Shown here: positions 44,700 through 48,620 of the stretch, piece after piece
Layout: every line of letters starts with the position of its first letter
Numbering within the stretch: position 1 is the first letter of the stretch
NCBI GenBank assembly: GCA_028686075.1
Contig: JAQUCT010000006.1
Location: 19,215-67,834, forward strand
Reading direction: 5' to 3'
Length of the DNA stretch: 48,620 nucleotides
Origin: Bacillota bacterium
GTDB taxonomy: Bacteria > Bacillota > Clostridia > Ch29
The notes under the pieces: generated by a model
The model's input: the letters and a program-made list of their open reading frames with translations, nothing else
Told to the model about the DNA's origin: nothing
Database searches by the model: none
Translations under genes and position numbers: made by a program

Positions 44700-46011
44700 C
44701 CGGGTTTAGGTACAGTGGCTGGGTTAGCGGTTTTGATAGGCTGTAATCGGCAAAAGAATACCCGTCACTGCCGTCAATCAATATCTGAATATTTCTCACC
44801 GTTTCGATGGAACTGAAGGTGTACAGCACGGAATCCATCATCATATGTTGCTTGTGTCTTTCATCGCTGTATGCTTCAAGAAAGGCATCGTTAAAATCCA
44901 GTTTTAACGTACCGTTTAAGAAATACACGTTCAGAAGCTCCACATCATCGGGCACAACCGTCTCAGCCATAGGGTCATCCGGCAGACCTTCCTTAAGAGT
45001 ATCAAATAGTATATGGCATTGGTCCCTAATGGTTTCCGTTTCGGAGGTGTCCGGTCTGTACGGGAACAGAAGATATCTGTCGAAGGTATTATAGGGCAGA
45101 TATGCAGCTGGGTTTGTATCCGGCGACCACGGGTTTCTCACCGCCACGCCCGGTACAAGGTCGTCCACCCTTTTTCCATCCAGCAGGAACTGTACCCGCC
45201 TCATTTGAGGTATCTCTGTCATTGTATACACAATGGAATCGAGGGCCATAACCAGGCCTTCGTTATCCTTAAGCTTTTCCGAATCGGGGTCCAGCACAAC
45301 GTGTACTGTAGTACCCGAGTAATACACCTTAATGAAATCCGGTATTATTGTACCGGTCTGTAGAGTAGTCGCAGGGTCTGCGCCCACAGCCAGGTTCTCC
45401 ATTGTCTTTGTTAGTATGGCATCGTTATATGGAACAAATCTGGTTACCGGTATCAGGTATTTGCCGTCGGTGCTAGGGAAATACAGCTTAATGCCCATAC
45501 TGTCCTTGGGATGATAATTAAGACTTTTATAGTACTGTGGGTCGGATTTGTAGCCTACCTTTAACTCCAGAGGGTCAATCTCCTTCAACCTTTCGTTTTC
45601 GCTGTAGAACCGGAACAGGTATTCTCCGTCGGGGAGTCCGGTAGTTTTTTGGGATATGTCTATTTGAACAAAAAGAGGGCTGTCCCTTGCGATTAGAATA
45701 TCCTGGTCCATATTACCGCTATCTAGCTCGACGTATTCCAGATTTTCCAGCAGATTTCCATCTTTGAATGCCTCTACTTTTAAATTGTTTCCTGGATTAT
45801 TTCTGATAGTTACGTTGGTGTTGGTAGTATTTATTGAAAAATTTATTGTATCCGGGTTGAAAACTTCTGTGTGGGCAGGCTGAAAAGAATAGCTTATCGA
45901 CTGCTCTACGGGTATGTACAAAAGCCGGTTGACCTCAATGGGCAGACTGGAGCTTGAAAACCCTACAATAACAACCATTATCAAGGTTAATATACTTTTC
46001 AACAAAGGCAT
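44689..46011 (-). CDS. Secreted GerMN-domain protein
   Basis: A 440-residue exported protein. N-terminal hydrophobic segment (LLKSILTLIMVVIVGFSSSSLP) without a lipobox Cys, an Ig-like beta region (~30-165), then two GerMN domains (about 170-290 with IKLYFPSTDGKYLIPVTRF, and about 320-440 with LNVYFLNGTLKLDFNDAFLEAYS). GerMN domains occur in GerM and LpqB and bind envelope partners during germination or signalling. A TTG one codon upstream is possible. Convergent with fxsA. Confidence 0.8.
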   Translation of the reverse strand: MPLLKSILTLIMVVIVGFSSSSLPIEVNRLLYIPVEQSISYSFQPAHTEVFNPDTINFSINTTNTNVTIRNNPGNNLKVEAFKDGNLLENLEYVELDSGNMDQDILIARDSPLFVQIDISQKTTGLPDGEYLFRFYSENERLKEIDPLELKVGYKSDPQYYKSLNYHPKDSMGIKLYFPSTDGKYLIPVTRFVPYNDAILTKTMENLAVGADPATTLQTGTIIPDFIKVYYSGTTVHVVLDPDSEKLKDNEGLVMALDSIVYTMTEIPQMRRVQFLLDGKRVDDLVPGVAVRNPWSPDTNPAAYLPYNTFDRYLLFPYRPDTSETETIRDQCHILFDTLKEGLPDDPMAETVVPDDVELLNVYFLNGTLKLDFNDAFLEAYSDERHKQHMMMDSVLYTFSSIETVRNIQILIDGSDGYSFADYSLSKPLTQPLYLNPEKH

Positions 46012-46052
46012 CAATCCCTCCCCAGGCTTTTTCTTTTGTTTCCCCCGTAATT

Positions 46053-46233
46053 TATATATAATGCACTAATAGTATTAAATTTCTTTATCTGTCATTCTGA
46101 GGTCGAAGCCCAAAGAATCCGACTCTGTCGTTTAAGAGGGCGAAGCCCGAAGAATCTTATTTGGAGAAAGATCCTTCGCTATCGCTCAGGATGACACACT
46201 AGGAGATGCAAAGTTTTAAATGCGTTGCATATA
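46053..46233. repeat. MITE-like repeat, fullest copy
   Basis: Imperfect terminal inverted repeats (TATATATAATGCACTAAT at the left, TTTTAAATGCGTTGCATATA at the right) enclose CTGTCATTCTGAGG, CGAAGCCCAAAGAATC, GGGCGAAGCCCGAAGAATC, GATCCTTCGCTATCGCTCAG and GGATGACACACTAGG. No ORF. The element belongs to the same family as those at 32652, 33318, 48444 and (ends only) 2085. Confidence 0.75.
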
Positions 46234-46307
46234 GAAGTTAATTTTATTATATGACAAAAGTATTCAAAGGTAAATGGCATAGGTCAATAAAATTGCATAG
46301 AATTGCA

Positions 46308-47195
46308 CTATTTTTCCGAATAATCCACAATACTTTCTTCTTTGGATTTTACTGCCGTGTAAAGGCAGCGAAAGGTTATGGCAGAGAACACTATTGCACC
46401 GCCCAGAAGAGCCCATTTACCCGGCACTTCTCCCATCAAAAGGAACACCCAGATTGGGTTAAGAACAGGTTCTATTACAGGAATAAGGGCCGCATCAAGG
46501 GCAGACACCGATTTAATGGCCAGGGCGAAAAGTAAATAGGGTAGCCCCAACTGAAATACACCCATAATTACTAGTGATATCATGGTTGAGGCCGAAGGAG
46601 GCGACTGCGCTGCAAATGGAAGGCCAATTACCGCGGTAAGTATGTTTCCCAGCAGTATCGCGTCGAGGGACCCTTCATTTTTTTGTTTTCGCATGAGCAG
46701 TATAACAGCGGCATAGGTAATGCCGTCTATTACCGATAGGATATTGCCGCAAAGGCCCCTTGTGTCCAGATCGTCTGCGAAGAACAGTGCCATTCCGGCT
46801 ACCACTATAAAAATGGTTATCCAATCTAACCCGGTGGTTCTTTCCTTCAAAACAAGAAAGCCAAACAGCGCAACGTATATAGGTGCGGTATATTGCAGCA
46901 GTATCACATTGGCCGCCGCAGTCATCTTGTTTGCTATAACAAATAGAATAACGGTTGCTGCATAGGCAAAGGCACACAGTATCTGGTCCCTAGACCAGGT
47001 GAATTTGGGTTTTCGGATAATCGCCCAAAAAAGAAGGGAAGCAAAGACGCTTCTCATGCCGGCTATGGCCAGGGGGTTGCCCTCCACTCCCTTAATCATT
47101 ACTCCGCCCAGGCTCCACAGTATCGATGCCATTACCAGATACAGTACTGCAATGGTTCTTTGTCTGTTCCGTAGGTTGCTTGTTGTTTGCTCCAT
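46308..47195 (-). CDS. EamA/DMT-superfamily transporter
   Basis: A 295-residue permease with ten hydrophobic segments arranged as two EamA repeats (~15-145 and ~155-285). Signature parts: LVMASILWSLGGVMIKGVEGNPLAIAGMRSVFASLLFW and the ITYAAVILLMRKQKN...IPVIEPVLNPIWVFLLMGEVP stretch. Family members export or import metabolites; the substrate is unknown. GTGGAGCG lies upstream of the ATG on the minus strand. Confidence 0.9.
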   Translation of the reverse strand: MEQTTSNLRNRQRTIAVLYLVMASILWSLGGVMIKGVEGNPLAIAGMRSVFASLLFWAIIRKPKFTWSRDQILCAFAYAATVILFVIANKMTAAANVILLQYTAPIYVALFGFLVLKERTTGLDWITIFIVVAGMALFFADDLDTRGLCGNILSVIDGITYAAVILLMRKQKNEGSLDAILLGNILTAVIGLPFAAQSPPSASTMISLVIMGVFQLGLPYLLFALAIKSVSALDAALIPVIEPVLNPIWVFLLMGEVPGKWALLGGAIVFSAITFRCLYTAVKSKEESIVDYSEK

Positions 47196-47268
47196 TTTTA
47201 ATACGCTCCACTTCTGTATGTAATAGTATAATCCTATTGTAACATGTCGTTTGGCTTTTTTAAATACA

Positions 47269-47334
47269 AACCAGAGGGACGGTTCCTAACCAGAGGGACG
47301 GTTCCTTTGGTCGCTAACTAAGGAGACGGTTCCT
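47269..47334. repeat. Tandem GACGGTTCCT repeats
   Basis: AACCAGAGGGACGGTTCCT occurs at 47269-47287 and again at 47288-47306, directly in tandem; a variant AAGGAGACGGTTCCT follows at 47320-47334. Similar CAGAGGGACGGTTCC strings are known as dispersed repeats in Clostridia. It sits between the EamA gene and the L,D-transpeptidase gene. Confidence 0.7.
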
Positions 47335-47403
47335 ATGTCTGTTGAAGCATAATAAGCAACAATGCTAATCGCCATTAATAATATGGAGTGGAGGTGATTT
47401 GAT

Positions 47404-48246
47404 TTGATATATGCTTCCAGGTATTTAAGGGTAACAGACCCGCCTATGACGGGGCCGGATGTTGAATACGTGCAGCAGAGGCTCTCGGAACTTGGGTTTT
47501 ATGACGGAGAAATAGACGGCGTATACGATTTGGAGACCGAGGGTGCGGTTAGGGCATTCCAGGAGGACTTCGGAATACTGGTGGACGGCATAGTAGGGCC
47601 GGATACCTATAACGCCATAGGCCTGGGACCGGAGGACGAAATAGAAGTGCCCACCGAAGGGTACAGCATTTACATTGATACCATCAATTTTACGCTGACT
47701 TTGAACCAGAACGGAAATATTGTGAGGTCTTATCCTGTCGCAGTAGGAGCACCCTCCACGCCGACACCCCTTGGGGATTGGAGGATTATTCAAAAGACAA
47801 TGAATCCCGGAGGGGCCTTCGGAACCCGGTGGATGAAGATAAACGTGCCCTGGGGCGGATATGGGATACACGGCACAGACAACCCGTCGTCCATAGGCAC
47901 TGCCGCCAGCCACGGCTGTATCAGGATGTACAACGAGGACGTGAATGAACTGTATGATATAGTTCCGTTGGGAACACCGGTAAGAATAACCGGTGCCGCC
48001 TTCACCGGCAGGATACTGAGGGTAGGGGTTGAACCCGGTGAAGACATAGCAGAGGTGCAAAGAATCCTTCAGATACTGGGATACTACAGGGGGAATATAA
48101 CCGGCGAATATGATTCCCTGACTGAGCAGGCGGTCATGGACTTCCAGCAGGACTTTGGCCTTCCGGCCGACGGGGTTGTGGGGCCTAAAACCTACGAGGT
48201 GCTGTTCCGGCAGAGGGATATTACCCTGGGAGATACAAGGCCATAG
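47404..48246 (+). CDS. L,D-transpeptidase (YkuD) flanked by two peptidoglycan-binding domains
   Basis: A 280-residue protein: PG_binding_1 (~18-75), YkuD catalytic domain (~88-197) and a second PG_binding_1 (~213-270). The active site is visible: His156 (GIHGTDN), His170, catalytic Cys172 and Arg174 (SHGCIRM). It would cross-link peptidoglycan or attach proteins to it. No signal peptide is seen, so export is unclear. TTG start at 47404 after GGAGGTGATTTGA. AGGAGGTG fits well. Confidence 0.92.
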   Translation: MIYASRYLRVTDPPMTGPDVEYVQQRLSELGFYDGEIDGVYDLETEGAVRAFQEDFGILVDGIVGPDTYNAIGLGPEDEIEVPTEGYSIYIDTINFTLTLNQNGNIVRSYPVAVGAPSTPTPLGDWRIIQKTMNPGGAFGTRWMKINVPWGGYGIHGTDNPSSIGTAASHGCIRMYNEDVNELYDIVPLGTPVRITGAAFTGRILRVGVEPGEDIAEVQRILQILGYYRGNITGEYDSLTEQAVMDFQQDFGLPADGVVGPKTYEVLFRQRDITLGDTRP

Positions 48247-48443
48247 AGGCAGCTTGCTGTGTCGCAGGGAGGGACGTGAAGTAGCCGCCGGACACAGTTA
48301 CAAATACTGGTTACCGGTGGGGGATGGTTCTGTCTGAATTGCATGGCAGCAGCAGTCGCCGGCAAGGGAGCCGGCTTGCGGCATTACGCCGCAGAGGCAC
48401 ACTGAGTGGAGGACTGCCCGTATATGGAAGTCCTTCTTTTTTT
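48247..48443 (+). ncRNA. Hairpin-rich region, candidate structured RNA
   Basis: Four stems occur in order: CTGTGTC (48257-48263) with GACACAG (48291-48297); ACTGG with CCGGT near 48306; GCCGGC (48358-48363) with GCCGGC (48370-48375); TGCGGC (48377-48382) with GCCGCA (48388-48393). It ends in the intrinsic terminator at 48411-48443. No protein-like frame spans it. The family was not recognised (not SRP, tmRNA, RNase P or a T-box by eye). It may instead be a structured 3' untranslated region of the transpeptidase mRNA. Confidence 0.4.
48411..48443 (+). terminator. Intrinsic terminator
   Basis: GGACT (48411-48415) and AGTCC (48429-48433) pair, with an inner CC/GG pair, and are followed by TTCTTTTTTT. 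It ends the transpeptidase or candidate RNA transcript. Confidence 0.8.
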
Positions 48444-48620
48444 ATCATTTTGAGCGACTATTCTGTCATCCTGAGCGACAGCGAAGGATCTTTATTTATA
48501 GAATCTGCAAAAAGTATAATATGTATCTACGGAATTTGATAGAATTATATACAGAATTACCAATGGCGACGATTTACCGAACAAATAGAGCTGCCCAAAT
48601 TGGGAAAGATTAATGTTAAG
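48444..48620. repeat. MITE-like repeat fragment and unassigned AT-rich end of the window
   Basis: TCATTTTGAGCGAC near 48444, then GTCATCCTGAGCGACAGCG and AAGGATCTTTATTTATA (to about 48500) match the core of the GTCATYCTGAG repeat family; typical ends were not seen. The remaining ~120 bases are AT-rich and hold nothing recognisable. Confidence 0.5.

Noticed and set aside
47269-47334. CRISPR array
   Set aside because: Only three short repeats, two of them directly adjacent with no spacer, and no cas genes.
48324-48539. Open frame of 71 codons at the right end
   Set aside because: It crosses the hairpins, terminator and repeat, has repeat-derived composition and no ribosome site.

Overview
The window reads as a chromosomal segment of an anaerobic member of the Clostridia (Firmicutes), probably a thermophile-like or syntroph-like lineage. 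The basis is gene order: ftsX-ctpA-minJ-uvrB-uvrA, murB-PHP-rapZ-yvcK followed by whiA, and ytoI-like-dnaE-small gene-pfkA-pyk all resemble Bacillus/Clostridia chromosomes. Codon use leans strongly to ATA and AGG/AGA, several genes start with TTG or GTG after strong GGAGG-type ribosome binding sites, and lipoprotein and L,D-transpeptidase types fit a Gram-positive envelope. Species cannot be named from the sequence alone. No rRNA, tRNA, CRISPR array, transposase or prophage structural gene was recognised.

Layout. 1-3.4 kb: the end of ftsX, then a carboxyl-terminal protease and a MinJ-like PDZ membrane protein (cell division and envelope). 3.4-8.5 kb: uvrBA behind a promoter that carries a complete Gram-positive LexA/SOS box. 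8.5-12.2 kb: a secreted copper-amine-oxidase-N-like protein, a C_GCAxxG_C_C protein, and a minus-strand M20 peptidase plus ion-transporter-superfamily permease pair. 12.2-24.2 kb: the accessory core, a one-direction set of 12 genes: livKHMGF-type ABC importer, divergent acetate-kinase-family protein, split UxaA-type lyase (SAF subunit plus large subunit), FadR-type GntR regulator, D-isomer 2-hydroxyacid dehydrogenase, LarA-type nickel racemase and a DRE-TIM acyltransferase/lyase. 24.2-35.9 kb: folT, uvrC, pspC, an orphan solute-binding protein, murB, PHP, rapZ, yvcK, then an insertion holding a possible single-strand-annealing-like protein, an HD protein and an RseC-family protein, then whiA. 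35.9-44.7 kb: a YtoI-like regulator, dnaE, a small Cys-rich protein, pfkA, pyk, thioesterase and fxsA. 44.7-48.6 kb: a GerMN lipoprotein-like protein, an EamA permease, an L,D-transpeptidase, and a hairpin-rich stretch ending in an intrinsic terminator that may be a non-coding RNA.

The most interesting part is 12.2-24.2 kb. Gene content suggests import of a carboxylate, C2 inversion or oxidation of a 2-hydroxyacid, a beta-elimination by the split UxaA enzyme, a C-C bond reaction and an acyl-phosphate step. The kinase has substitutions at residues that set acetate binding and catalysis, and the DRE-TIM protein lacks the catalytic His of the synthases, so the chemistry is probably not the textbook one. 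TGGTnnnACCA-like palindromes, the known core of FadR-family operators, lie in the divergent intergenic region and upstream of the GntR gene. One of them overlaps a predicted promoter of the M20/permease pair, tying that pair to the same regulon. An 11-codon leader ORF followed by a nested hairpin precedes livK. The substrate is unknown; a sulfolactate-like or sugar-acid-like pathway is the best current analogy, not a conclusion.

Several related palindromic, transposase-less repeats (MITE-like, GTCATYCTGAG core, TATATAACGCA-type ends) are scattered in intergenic regions, with two flanking the putative annealing protein.
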